From Linnemannia hyalina (lineage: Eukaryota > Mortierellomycota > Mortierellomycetes > Mortierellales > Mortierellaceae), in NCBI GenBank assembly GCA_019671135.1, contig JAHRHY010000013.1:1736001-1800000 (forward strand): a stretch of 64,000 bases of DNA. The letters are read 5' to 3'. Both the position numbers and the translations under genes were made by a program. Of the stretch, positions 29,242-39,590 are shown in pieces. Below the pieces are notes generated by a model. It saw only the letters and a list, made by a program, of their open reading frames with translations. It made no database searches and was not told the DNA's origin. Every line of letters starts with the position of its first letter. The first letter of the stretch is position 1.

Positions 29242-29283
29242 GTAGAGTTGCTTAAGGCGAGCGTTCGGGGAGCGGGGCGACAT
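29242..29283 (-). pseudogene. hypothetical host gene, 5' part (14 codons)
   Basis: ATG at 29281-29283; MSPRSPNARLKQLY ends in CTC TAC at the target duplication and continues in frame at 24582. See the 3' part there. Confidence 0.55.
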
Positions 29284-29586
29284 GGAGAACACGCTGCGCT
29301 AATCGGTGGGAGTGGAGCTATGGAGAGGAGCCGGGGAGGTCTGCTAGGAAGGGTGGAGGGATCCGCCCCTAAGTATGATGACCGCGCACTTTATGTTACT
29401 TGTAATTTTTCAAAAGCAGTTCCATCCCTACTGTTTCATATGAACATTATCGTAAGGTTACCTGCGAGGGTGCTTGCAGGATTTCTGTGAGATGTTGTTG
29501 TGATGGTCCGTGTGGAGTTCTTGTGAAGGTTCGTGGGTGGCTCTTGAGAAAAGGATATGGTGAGTGTTTTTATACTGTGTAATGAA
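29284..29586. other. flank of the hypothetical gene, nothing recognised
   Basis: Presumed 5' flank of the split 145-codon gene; no other gene or repeat recognised. Confidence 0.4.
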
Positions 29587-29648
29587 AGGCGATGCCGAAT
29601 GTAATGACGGCTGAAGCCTATTATTCGACATCTCCAGGGACTCCAGAT
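29587..29648 (-). mobile_element. 62-bp remnant of a DIRS B-type terminus
   Basis: GATGCCGAATGTAATGACGG, then GCCTATTATTCGACA and CCAGGGACTCCAGATG, matching with a few differences the terminal 65 bp of DIRS B (14580-14644, complement). It directly abuts DIRS E at 29650. Confidence 0.8.
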
Positions 29649-29649
29649 G

Positions 29650-29813
29650 TGATCAACGAATGTCCTACAAAGGACGGACTATTCGCATTGTCATAGGTGC
29701 CATGGACATATGTGTTACCTTCTTTTTAATTTTGAACCGACGAAACTAAACTAAAAAATATATATAAAGCTATGGATCCCTCACCCCGAAAATGCTCCTT
29801 ATCTTCTTTTTCG
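29650..29813. repeat. DIRS E inverted terminal repeat, recombinase side
   Basis: Complement of 33771-33944; the two differ mainly in the length of an A/T tract (about 10 against 19 bases). Confidence 0.9.
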
Positions 29814-29907
29814 GTAGCAAACTGGGCGGCGAGGGTGGGACATATGTCCATGGCACCTATGACAATGCGAATAGTCCGTCCTTTGTAGGACATTCGTTGA
29901 TCATTGT

Positions 29908-31250
29908 CTACGGTGCCATGTCCATATGTGGCTCCAGAGGGATCCCCAACGTGGAAACAGACAGATTGTTCGAGATGACACTGGAGAGACGGTAGTGCTT
30001 CTCGAAGATCCTAGGGGAAGACCAATTGCCTTGAACCATGATGTCAGGAATAGGGACACCGGCCATGGCGGCGAGGGTGGAACCGAGGGCGCGAAGCTTG
30101 GGTGGCCTGACGCCCTTAGGGACAAAAAGACGCGAGATCGTGTTCATGTAGACCGAGATCGTAGTGGAACACAAAGGCTTGGCTGGGTTGTTGGAATGAC
30201 GGAACAGTGGAGTGATAAACTGCTTATCATCTTTGGGGTGCGGGATCGGGACATCTGCAGCCATGGTGCGCGCACGATAGATGGTGAAGGCGTGAACCGG
30301 GCAGACTGCCTGGTCGCTATGCTTGCTCAGGTGAACATACTTGATGATACGCTGGCGGCCTCGCTTTTCCTTGGGGAAGACTACCGCAAGCTGAAGTTTG
30401 TCGCCGATGACGGCTGACCTAGCTACGTCCGTACAGAAAATGTCGTCGGGACGCATGAACCCACACACGCCTAGCAGCCATGCTAGCTTTCGTGCCAGCT
30501 CCACCATGGGGAGCTTATGGTTGTCGAGACCAGACCGGAAATGAATAAGGACTGGCTCGATGGAGTAGTGATCGTGCTTGGTGTCAACGATGCCGGAGCT
30601 GTGGCCGGCCGCAAGGAAGGACTTGAAAATGGGGTCGTTGGATATGACCTCGGGAGATCGACAGAGGGCAAGGATAGCGGTCTTCCTACTCAAGACTGAA
30701 GACCACTGCAGCTGCTTGGTGGCCATAGTGTGGTAGAGCCAATTGACGATGGGGACAGCCGCATTGACACCCTGATCATAGTGGCCATCCTTGAGCCACT
30801 GTAGGAACTCTTGCTGCACGGGTTCGTATCGTAGGCGGGTCTTGGTAGCGGAGATGTTGTCCGTGATGAAGGCCGTAGCATCCTCAGTGATACCCTCGCG
30901 GATTAAGCGTGCCCGCTTATCCTCCACGCCCCCAAATGCCAGTGGGGATTCTTGTGTAGGATGTGACTTGCGCTTCCTCGAGGAGGAAGCACGCTGGCTC
31001 TCGGGATCGGAACTGGAGGGCAGATCGACATGGCTTGGACTGAGGGAAACCAAGCTGCTGACGGCCAATACGGAGCTATCAGCGTTGCGTCCAGCTTCTC
31101 CTGCCTGAGACGCTGCAGAACTTGTGGGATTAAATTCCACGGAGGACAGATGTAGAGGTTGCCCAATCTCTTCCAACTGTGACGAAGAGCGTCCGTTGCC
31201 ATTGCTATTGGGTGCGGGCGCCAAGAGAAGAAGTGAGGGAGTTGCGTGTT
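29908..31250 (-). CDS. DIRS E tyrosine recombinase
   Basis: The frame ends at 29908 (HMDMAP). Recognisable sequence begins about 31250 (APAPNSNGNG), overlapping the RT frame. Then a basic Ser-rich stretch (SSSRKRKSHPTQESP), the core-binding region (TKTRLRYEPVQQEFLQWLKDG ... LQWSSVLSRKTAILAL), and the catalytic half: WLLGVCGFMRPDDIFCTD, VVFPKEKRGRQRIIKYVHL, KLRALGSTLAAMAG and QGNWSSPRIFEKHYR with the nucleophile Tyr. Intact. The true start is unclear because the frame stays open to 33702 across the other genes; internal initiation or frameshifting is likely. Confidence 0.88.
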
Positions 31251-33011
31251 GATTGGCGACGCGAACAGATCGACGTGGTGGGGCCCCCACCAATGGTCCA
31301 GTGCTTGGAAGAACTGTGGATCCAGGCTCCACTCCAGCTGCTGTTGCAGTCTCCTGGATGGCGAATCCGCTGGGTTGAAGAGAGATGGCACGTACGTGGT
31401 CTGCAGGCGTGTGCCGGTAGCTAGACAGTGTCTCCACACTCTGTCTGCTGCTTCCATCAGTGGAGGTGATCTCGTACCGCCGAACTTGTTGATATAGGAG
31501 ATGGTGCTGGTGTTGTCGATGATGACATTCACCATCCGTCCTTGAACTTGAGGAAGGGTGACCGCAAGGAACACTGTCTGGATCTCTTTCCAGTTGATGT
31601 GCATCCTGCGCTCCTCCTGTGTCCATGTCCCGCTCCAGGTCTGGGAACCGATCACGATCCCCCATCCCTCGTCTGAGGCATCCGTGTAGATGTCCAGCTC
31701 CGGTGGCGTTTGGATCCATGAGTGGCCGTTCCATTGTCGAAGGTTGGATATCCACCATTCCAGATCCTTCTCCGCTTCCTCCGTAAGGATTACTGTGTCC
31801 GTCCATTGAGCTCCTTGACGACGCAGGGTAGAGTTCTTGAGAGAAAGGAGGTTGCGAGACATTAGGCGCGCCGGAAATACCACTAATGTGGTGGCCATTG
31901 TCTTGCCCACGAAGGAGGACAAGTTCTTGAGAGTGGTATGGCCCTTGTTGAGCATCTTTGTTGCCTCCCGTCTGAGATCCCTCAGCTTGGTCTTGGGGAC
32001 GGCGAGAGTCATCTTGCGTGTATCGAATGAGAATCCGAGATGGTCCAGGGTCTGGGATGGCTCCAGGGATGATTTCTTCTCGTTGATAATGAAGCCCAGT
32101 GCGGTCAACTTGTCTCGCACTAGTTGAGTGTTCTTGCGTGATTGCTCCTCCGATCGGGCCATGATCAGGATGTCGTCCAAGTACGCTGAGAGACGAATCC
32201 CTTTGCGGCGAGCCCAGCGCAAAAGGGGACGAAGTACCTTTGTGAACACTAGTGGTGATAGAGAGAGACCGAAGGGCAAGGTCCGGAACTGGTAGATCCG
32301 GCCCTTCCACTGGAATTGTAGATAACGTCGATGAGCTGGTGCTACTGGGACATGGAGGAATGCATCTTTCAGATCGATCGAGGTGAGGTAGTCGTTCTTG
32401 TAAACCATGGCGCATACCGTCTTGGTGGTCTCCATCTTGAAGCTGGTTTGCTCCACATACTGGTTGAGGGGCCTGAGGTTGAGGACCGGCCTCAGGTCGC
32501 CTGTCTTCTTGACGATGGTGAAGAGCCTGCTTCGGAAACCAGGATCCGTGGCTGGCTCGATTGCTTGCTTTTCGAGCAGGGCGGCGATTTCCTCCTCGAT
32601 CGCCTGTTCGTCCTCCAACGACATTGAAGACCGGTGTTGTCGGAGATTGGTTGTTGGGGGGGATGTATGGAACGGAATTTGAAAACCCTCCCCAATCACG
32701 CTGAGGACCCATTCGTCGTCTGTCAATCGCTGCCATTCCGGGAGATGATGTTGCAGTCGACCTCCTATTGGGAGCTCTGGCCTCGGCCGCGTCCCCGTCC
32801 GCGGTTGCCCCTGGGAAAACCCTGTCCTTGGAACTGTCCATGGCCGTTCCAATCGTTGAAGCCTTGGTTCGGGAAGGCAAATTGTTGTTGCTGCTGCGGG
32901 GGCGCTGGAGGATACGCTGGAGCGTATTGTTGGTATTGCGAATGTTGCTGGTATTGCTGTTGGTACTGGGGTCGCTGTTGCTGGCCGTATTGGAAGTTGT
33001 TGCCGCCCCAA
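30903..33011 (-). CDS. DIRS E reverse transcriptase / RNase H / methyltransferase-like protein
   Basis: Open frame of 702 codons without stops. RT: TIVKKTGDLRPVLNLRPLN, SIDLKDAFLHVPVA, TLPFGLSLSPLVFTKVL, AYLDDILIMARS. RNase H: LDIYTDASDEGWG, HINWKEIQ, DNTSTISYINKFGG. The last part, HHVDLFASPINTQLPHFFSW and YICPPWNLIPQVLQRL, is the DIRS segment likened to N6-adenine methyltransferases. There is no ATG at the frame's start; conserved sequence begins near LTDDEWVLSVIGEGF just after the ORF1 stop, so it may be made by frameshifting or reinitiation. No disruption. Confidence 0.9.
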   Translation of the reverse strand: MGRQQLPIRPATATPVPTAIPATFAIPTIRSSVSSSAPAAATTICLPEPRLQRLERPWTVPRTGFSQGQPRTGTRPRPELPIGGRLQHHLPEWQRLTDDEWVLSVIGEGFQIPFHTSPPTTNLRQHRSSMSLEDEQAIEEEIAALLEKQAIEPATDPGFRSRLFTIVKKTGDLRPVLNLRPLNQYVEQTSFKMETTKTVCAMVYKNDYLTSIDLKDAFLHVPVAPAHRRYLQFQWKGRIYQFRTLPFGLSLSPLVFTKVLRPLLRWARRKGIRLSAYLDDILIMARSEEQSRKNTQLVRDKLTALGFIINEKKSSLEPSQTLDHLGFSFDTRKMTLAVPKTKLRDLRREATKMLNKGHTTLKNLSSFVGKTMATTLVVFPARLMSRNLLSLKNSTLRRQGAQWTDTVILTEEAEKDLEWWISNLRQWNGHSWIQTPPELDIYTDASDEGWGIVIGSQTWSGTWTQEERRMHINWKEIQTVFLAVTLPQVQGRMVNVIIDNTSTISYINKFGGTRSPPLMEAADRVWRHCLATGTRLQTTYVPSLFNPADSPSRRLQQQLEWSLDPQFFQALDHWWGPHHVDLFASPINTQLPHFFSWRPHPIAMATDALRHSWKRLGNLYICPPWNLIPQVLQRLRQEKLDATLIAPYWPSAAWFPSVQAMSICPPVPIPRASVLPPRGSASHILHKNPHWHLGAWRISGHA

Positions 33012-33730
33012 CCGCGGCCGCCGCCGCGATGGCCTTTGCCTCCTCGGCCCGATCCTCCGTTGGCTGGCTTCTTGGCGGGGAGAGCCTTGGCATATTCCTC
33101 AGCTGCTTTGATGTTGGCTTTGATGACCTCTTGAGAGATGCTGACGCCTTTCTTCTACTCCGGTATAGGCTGGAGTCCCTTGGCGCGGAGATAGTTGTTG
33201 TTGCGAAGCTCTTGTACTTCTCTGGCGTTGTTGGCCAAATTACTGCGCATGATTTGAATAAAGTCTGCCACTGTTTGCCTTGCAGTGGGGTCAGTGACGT
33301 TGGCGAAAAAATCGATGGCAAAGTCGTCGAGGGGCCGAGTGGACTGAGCTTGGCGTTCGATAATCCTGACCAGAGTTTGTTCCTGATGGTAATAAGGTGA
33401 AGACCGGTCGACAGGGAAGGGGAGATCCCAGCCCGGGGCAGTGTACTGCTGGTGAGGGTTCTTAGGGAAGTGCAAATCGTCAGGAGAGATGGTGTCCTCG
33501 TCGGGGTCGGCAGGAGGAAAGAAGAAATGTTGTCCAGAGATGGCTGGGATGAGCTCTTGGACTTTCTCAGAGATGACCAGCAGTTGCGTGCGTGGTACGT
33601 CGATAGTGGTGGGAGTAGGAGTGGTGGTAGGTTGGGAGATGTGAGAGTTGACCAGAGCCCTAAGGGTGGCCACCTCTTCAGGTGAGAGAGAGTGAAGTGC
33701 ATTATTGTCGGTGTTGATATGGTCGCTCAT
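32765..33730 (-). pseudogene. DIRS E ORF1 (gag-like) with a single amber codon
   Basis: ATG at 33730; 321 residues to the natural stop at 32765-32767, provided the TAG at 33155-33157 is ignored. That codon is AAG (Lys) in DIRS A (PALEKKKGVTIS against PIPE*KKGVSIS). N terminus MSDHINTDNNALHSLSPEEV, centre with DDFAIDFFANVTDPTARQ and EVQELRNNNYLRAKGLQP, then a Gly/Arg box (GRGGKGHRGGGRG) and a Gln/Tyr-rich tail ending GRGRGQSSQ. Presumed RNA-binding particle protein. Confidence 0.85.
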
Positions 33731-33770
33731 GAAGGAATGTCGAAGCTTTGGATGTGTTCCTGAAGAGCGA

Positions 33771-33944
33771 CGAAAAAGAAGATAAGGAGCATTTTCGGGG
33801 TGAGGGATCCATAGCTTTATATTTTTTTTTTTTTTTTTTTTAGTTTAGTTTCGTCGGTTCAAAATTAAAAAGAAGGTAACACATATGTCCATGGCACCTA
33901 TGACAATGCGAATAGTCCGTCCTTTGTAGGACATTCGTTGATCA
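33771..33944. repeat. DIRS E inverted terminal repeat, ORF1 side
   Basis: Complement of 29650-29813, with a 19-base T run at about 33822-33840. Confidence 0.9.
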
Positions 33945-34141
33945 TGTTCTTATTTACATAGGGGAATACTCTCTTCGTTACCAAGAAACCTCTAACATCG
34001 CTGTGTTGTCAATCTCTGTGCTTACCACATCCGAAAAGACGATTCCAAATTTTTTTATTTAAGGCACGGTACTTTCTAGATGCCAAGAAATGTGTACTGA
34101 AAGGACTAGTCCACAGCTACAACGACTCGATGAAGTTGGAT

Positions 34142-34432
34142 TCAGAGACCAGGCGAAGTGGCATCTCCCGCAAAGTGGGCGACAATAGCATCCGCAATGC
34201 AGGCACTAACGTACATGAAAGTCGTGACACCAATAACTCCGATAGCCTGTGCAATTGCACAAAGTGAACCCGCGATAACAAAGCCACCGTAAGAGGACAT
34301 AATACCGGCTGCAACACTTCTCGCCACGATCCCTCCGGAACCAAACCCCAAGGCTCCCACAACAGCTCCCACAACAGCGACTACACTCAGTTCAAGCAAT
34401 GCGCCAATGACTACCTTCGCAACCTTGGGCAA
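34142..34432 (-). CDS. IFI6/IFI27 (ISG12)-like small membrane protein, exon
   Basis: About 95 residues, two or three hydrophobic segments with small residues. The signature ALGFGSGGIVARSVAAGIMSS followed by GSLCAIAQAIGV matches the Ifi-6-16/ISG12 family, whose animal members act at mitochondria in interferon responses and apoptosis; fungal members exist but their role is unknown to me. There is no ATG at the start of this frame; an upstream exon on the minus strand is likely (AG acceptor near 34430), for example within 34517-34708. The stop is TGA at 34142-34144. Intact over the visible domain. Confidence 0.7.
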   Translation of the reverse strand: MPKVAKVVIGALLELSVVAVVGAVVGALGFGSGGIVARSVAAGIMSSYGGFVIAGSLCAIAQAIGVIGVTTFMYVSACIADAIVAHFAGDATSPGL

Positions 34433-35138
34433 GTAAGTTAACGGCGATAGAATTGGTATGTTAAGTATCTTTGAGAGTTACATCTCATCTCAAAAGCTTA
34501 TTTATGGTTTTAACGTTTAGGATACGACATAGCAGCCTTGAGCTGTCATGTGTGTGAAAAATGATTCAACGAAAAGGCACAGCGGATTACTTTCAGGAAC
34601 CTGTTCGACGATGTCTGTTGTGTGTAACAAAACCTTTTGTGCCTTCCACTGCAGCTTTACACACTCCAGCATCAGTTCTGACGCCGAAAGTGGTGTGTGC
34701 GAAATCAATCATCACACAAACTACAGGAAACATTCGACCAAGCCTAATGTATACATGTCGATGGAGCATCGGACACTCCCACTGGAGAGTCAGACGAACA
34801 CAACATAATCATGCTGAATTTTTATCATCAATCGTAAACACTTTGTGAAAGAAAAGCAATAAATTTTTTATCGCGTTTGTTTATCGACAGCCTTTACAGT
34901 AATCATTGATATAGAACATTGGCTGCTAGGTTTGAAGACAAAGCACTGACCGCTTGGTTTGAAGGCAAAGCATTGACCGCTTGATTTGAAGGCAGAGTAC
35001 TGACCGCTTGACATGTCATCAAAGTATATCTATAACACGTGTATGCATGATTAACATATGAATATATGATTAACATGATTAGCGAAATGGGCATCTTTTA
35101 TTCAAAGACATGAATGGAAATCACATCGCAGCAAACGA
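34433..35138. other. intergenic or 5' region of the IFI6-like gene; 27-bp tandem repeat inside
   Basis: A minus-strand frame at 34517-34708 (MISHTPLSASELMLECVKLQ) could be a first exon of the IFI6-like gene but has no recognisable domain. Otherwise AT-rich, with the tandem repeat at 34931-35011. Confidence 0.4.
34931..35011. repeat. 27-bp tandem repeat, 3 copies
   Basis: Unit TTTGAAGGCAAAGCATTGAC then CGCTTGG, three copies with several substitutions. Confidence 0.93.
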
Positions 35139-37953
35139 TCATGTCTTTTGTTTTTTAGAACGATCTTCATCATCATTGCCACCGTCGTTGGCTGCTCGTT
35201 TTCCGGCGTTCATGAGTCTGTCAATGAACTTGACATGCTCTTCGGGAAAGATCTGGCCAAAGTTGGTGTTGCAGACACGTATCACTACCTGTTGCACGCC
35301 ACGCGCGTCCTTCTCGGGAACTTCGACGGCCGGCAACCTGGCACCACATACCATGGGGTAGGCTACGACCATGCTGATGTAGATGTTGTCAGGGCAGAAG
35401 CACTTGAAATCTTTGGCATGGGCCTGAATGCAAGACGCCGAAACCGTGGTCAGTGCATTTTCCCAGAGCTTATTGTAGAGTTTGGCTGAACACTAATGCA
35501 GTTTTGTTTGCACAAAGACAGGCATTATCCTGCGACCGTCGATTCGGATGAAGAACACCATGTCTGGTCCCGACGGTTTGTGTTTAGGGAAGAAGAATGG
35601 AGCGACAGGCGTGTTGTTGCGAGTCGAATGGTGGTTGACATGTGCGTCCATAAACTCCTCCATCGACATCATCGCATGAGTCGTACCTTGCAGGAGTGCA
35701 GGTTCTGTCCAGCCAACAATATCCACCTCGCCGACAAGATCAGGGCACATCTGCACGACCGGGGGCTGATGCGGCCAATCAGAGAGACGTCGCGACTTGA
35801 ATGTCTTGCTGAAAACGGTCATCATATATCGCTCGAAGAGGTTTCCTTTAGCGGCTGCGTCTGTCCGATCCATCAACCCTCTGAGAGCCGTTTGAAAGCC
35901 TGGGTCCGTCGCAGAGAAGTAGTTTTCCACTGCCTTGAAAACGAAGGGCTCGTCAACGACGGTGACGGCGTTACGATTGACGACATTGATCCGACCAAAG
36001 GCGCATTCTACCAAGGATGCATTGACGCTGTCGTCCTCGAGCCTGTGTTCGCCCCGAAAGCATCGGTTATAAAAGTACTTGCGGAGAATGTCAAGGACAG
36101 TATATTGAGACGCGTTATGGTGCGTGTCCGCATTATGGTGCGTGTCTTTGTGCTTTTGGTCTAGGCGGTTGAGCTCGCGGCAGAGATTGCCTTTGATGGT
36201 CCTGTACTTCCATGCAACGAGCTTGTCTTATGTGTCCTCAATGAGTGCCTTCCATGCGCCTTGTTCGTTCCTTTCGACAATTTTTTCTATAGCTATAGAT
36301 GGAAAGTGAACTGCGTGAGTACTCTGTCGTCTCTTTTTTTTGCATTCTCCACTGATGTACAGGAACATACCAACGATTGCTGGTCGATAGCGGCCTACAA
36401 ACTTGTCAAACAGCATGTCGAGCGCATCCTGAGGAAGGCGCTCGTCAAAGACCCGCCTTGATTCGTCATCCAACAGGCACCTCCGCACTCGAGACATGTA
36501 CGCCTTGATCGACTCGAGATCGGTAAATCCGGGGAACTCCATGTACTAATTTTATCATGTGCATTAAAAAGAATTAGAGAAAAGATGTTTAGGAAGCGTT
36601 ATAGCTACAAACAAGGAACAGAAATGGCAATAAAAACATAGACAGTGTCAACTGCGCTGACGTGCTTACCTCAAAGTTTTTCGAATCATCCTTCAGCTCT
36701 GAGCCAGAGCTTTGAACCCAGAAAAGGGTATTAATTGATAAGCCAGTACCACAGGTGACAAGCGTGAACTGATCCTTCCCGATGTCTCGAAATGCGTGTA
36801 GAATTGGGGACAGTAGCGGTCGTAAAAAGTCATCCGAAGGAGACTTCGACTGGAAGAAGCCATTGAACTGGTCGCCAAGGAACTGTGCCTCGTCATTAAT
36901 GACTAGGAGCTTGGTCCCATCCTTGATCTTTGGTAGACATCCGCGCACGATAAGGCGATCCTTTGTATCCTCGTACACATTTCGGATTAGCAGTGAAAGA
37001 GGGAGTTCTCCATGATGCTGAAGGTTGAGGAGTTTGAGGAACAGTTCGTTGAACATGTCCTTGAATAGAACATGCGGACACACTTGCAGGAGAGCCCATC
37101 GTGCGCTGGTAAAGGTTTCACTGCTGCCGGGGACGCTTATGCAGTACTTGAAGATGAGGAGCCGAGAGAGAAACAGCAAGAGTGTTGTCTTCCGTGCAAA
37201 GAGGTTGTTGATTTCACGGTCCTCCACAGCGGAGGACACCTGGATATCCTTTAAGTAACTGCGAACCGTGTTGTAAAGTGTCATCATATCGCCTGACCCC
37301 CAGTCGTCATCGGCAGCGTTGAAGTAGAACCCCCAGTGCTGAGACAGGAGCTCGATCACAGCACGGGTCTTACCATAGCCTATATGAGCACAAGCCAGCG
37401 CAAATAATATTTAGCATCATGCATAAGAGTTGACGGGTAATAAGCAGAGAGCGCACTTTGCATCAAGTTGCTTACCAGAGACACCAAACACTTTTTCATG
37501 AGAATGAAAGAAAAAAAAGACAGAAAAGATGTAAGTGCAACGAAGAATGAACAGAGATGAAAAGAAAAACATAGCCAGTATCGTCCGCGCTGACTTTCTT
37601 ACCGGGAATATGGTATCTATTATTTCCTTTGACCATGTCGAGAATAGATCCAGCTGCGAGATTCCTTGATTCTGAATCAGGTGCGGACGGGTCGGGAAGA
37701 TCCATGAACAGCAGGCTTGGTCGAGTGACATCCGGACGACCGAACCCGCGTCGCCATGCCCTTGGCAAACCTTGAATGGGACCAGTTGTCGTGGGCAGTG
37801 CCACATTGCCTTAACAAACGCGTCCAGAAAGTTGGCCACTTGTGATCCTGGTGCAAAGAACTTGTCCGTGATCTTTTTGATGTCCGTGTGGAGGTCGTCT
37901 AGAAATGTGAAAAGAGGGCATCGTACCCAACTCCAAACATCTGGAGTTATCAA
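35139..37953 (-). pseudogene. Crinkler (CRN)-family NTPase/nuclease gene, inactivated
   Basis: Multi-exon minus-strand gene. In order: RPSLLFMDLPDPSAPDSESR and KGNNRYHIP; a small exon VFGVSG that is completed after an intron (GTAAG at about 37480, acceptor near 37380) by YGKTRAVIELLSQHWGFYFN, forming a P-loop (GVSGYGKT); the NTPase core (DDDWGSGDMMTLYNTVRS, LLVINDEAQFLGDQFNGFF as Walker B, FTLVTCGTGLSINT); exon YMEFPGFTDLESIKAYMSRV; and a restriction-endonuclease-like end (KGNLFERY, SGPDMVFFIRIDGRR, MPVFVQTKLH: the E, D and QxK of the fold). Crinklers are modular nucleus-targeted effectors. Defects: in-frame TAA at 36228-36230, TAG at 35493-35495, and an apparent frameshift near 37800. The N-terminal header domain was not found. 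Confidence 0.75.
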
Positions 37954-38105
37954 AGGCTCTCATATAATACAATCCGGAATGGATCTTCTCGCCCCTGATG
38001 TAAGAACTCGCCTATCACCTTCATTATGGCTTTATCCCCCATTGTTTCACTTTGGCGATTGTTTTGCTCATCTCGACCTTATCTTCTCTAGAAAAGCTCG
38101 ACAGT

Positions 38106-38842
38106 TCAAACAGTTGAGGAGATAGGGGAGTCGCTTTATTCGACAGATGGGGACTCGCAGGCGTCGCCGTGTGTGGCTCGTCAGAAACGAAGAGAGGTCA
38201 AAGCAGGTAAGACAACCACGCACTGCTTCATAACGCACAATCGTCATCCATAAGACTGACTTATAAATGGATACAATATGTAGACGACAGGATTGACAAG
38301 GAGGAGCGAAGGAAGGAGCCAGGGGTAACTCCGATGTTGAGCCCAAAGTGGACAAATGAGGAAGTGCAGACCGAATATCCTGGTACGCAGGGTTGAGGTG
38401 CAATATGCATGAATAATCGTAACCAAGGAAGGCATTTATGGTGCTCATTCATTGTCTACCTTTTTGAACAGATCCCACGCTTAGCCTGGAACACTTTGCC
38501 ACCTTGGGGCAAGCAATAGTTTGGAACGTTGAAGGCAGCGACATGGTCCAGAAGTTTCGCGATTTCCGCACTGGAAACCTAGGTCCCTTCTCTCTGGCCC
38601 GCGACGGGATTGCTGACCTGACGCATGAGTCAACGTTTTCCCAAGTGCTAAGTCCGACCTTGCTTTCAGCTGCCAGACGTGCGGACCCTGCTCCAGACAT
38701 TTATGAGCGTTGGCCCACGCTACGGTCCATTTGTGATCGTGTTTTCGTGTCAAACAATTATGATGAAGTGGCGCATGCAGTTCGCTCCGAAAGCATGCAC
38801 GATCCCATCGCCGCGTACTTGTTCGTTGTCATCATGGCGTAG
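38106..38842 (+). CDS. putative spliced gene, unknown function
   Basis: Three exon candidates with matching phase: one ending about 38217 (ARQKRREVKA before GTAAGAC), one at about 38283-38378 (DDRIDKEERRKEPGVTPMLS to QTEYP, before GTACGC), and one from about 38473 after a TTTTTGAACAG acceptor (DPTLSLEHFATLGQAIVWNV to LFVVIMA, TAG at 38840). The last exon is 120 residues. No domain recognised. The 5' end is unclear: a stop lies upstream at about 38090 in the first exon's frame, so earlier exons or a broken gene are possible. Confidence 0.4.
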
Positions 38843-39590
38843 TAAGTGTACTCCACTATTTGCCGCGTTGGCCTTTTGTATAATGCTCTTCCTTTGTATC
38901 CCATGCTACGAATGTGGGTGATGTACTAGAAATGAAGCATAATGGCAAAGGTATTGTATTGACTGATGGCTACATTTGATCAAGTGCATATTTAAGCATT
39001 ATTTTAATCCTGTGATCGGCAATAATAAACCTACCAGCTTCAAGAATGGTAGGGTGTTCATGAGACATGTGTGAAGTGGGGAATATCTCTCTCGTGGGAT
39101 GCGTTCCTTCGCGAGAAAAGAAAAGGTGAGGGATCCTGTTCGGACAAAATTTCATTTTGTATCTGTAGTTTCTCGCGAGAATAAAGAAAAGAGTCACACA
39201 ATAGAGAGAGAGGCCGACCAGGAAGCATCATCAATGGGAAAAAAAGAAAAAGAAAAGAAAAAAAAATCGAAGTCTCTAGAACAAAATTGGAGGTGGCAGC
39301 ACCTTGAGTCAGGACCAAAGACCCCTGGTTCTCTCGACTTCGGAATCGTGATATTACAAAGAAATGAGGATGTGCAGCTGCTCCTCCCGTGAACCTGTCG
39401 ATCTGTCTCTCATTTTAGCGAGCGCTCCATGAAACGCTACCAAACTTTCACTCCAAAAAGACATGACAGGTATGGTACTTTATGGGGGGTTTTTTATTAC
39501 TGTTATGTTTTTTTTTATTTTATTTTTATTTTTTGGATAGCCTTCTATCTGGAGGTGCAACCGGTGAAAAATAAAACGCAAATATTTTTT
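38843..39590. other. intergenic, nothing recognised
   Basis: AT-rich spacer between the putative spliced gene and the 3' end of the hydrolase. Contains A-runs and two TTCGCGAGAA-like palindromic stretches (near 39105 and 39170); no gene or element recognised. Confidence 0.4.

Larger units (their letters stand above)
29650..33944 (-). mobile_element. DIRS-type retrotransposon E, essentially complete (4,295 bp)
   Basis: Inverted terminal repeats at 29650-29813 and 33771-33944 ending TGATCAACGAATGTCC, an internal complementary region at about 29838-29904, and three overlapping frames in the order ORF1, RT/RNase H/methyltransferase-like, tyrosine recombinase, each in a different phase. The only defect seen is an amber codon in ORF1. 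This is the reference copy for fragments at 1081-1854 and for DIRS A. Confidence 0.94.
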
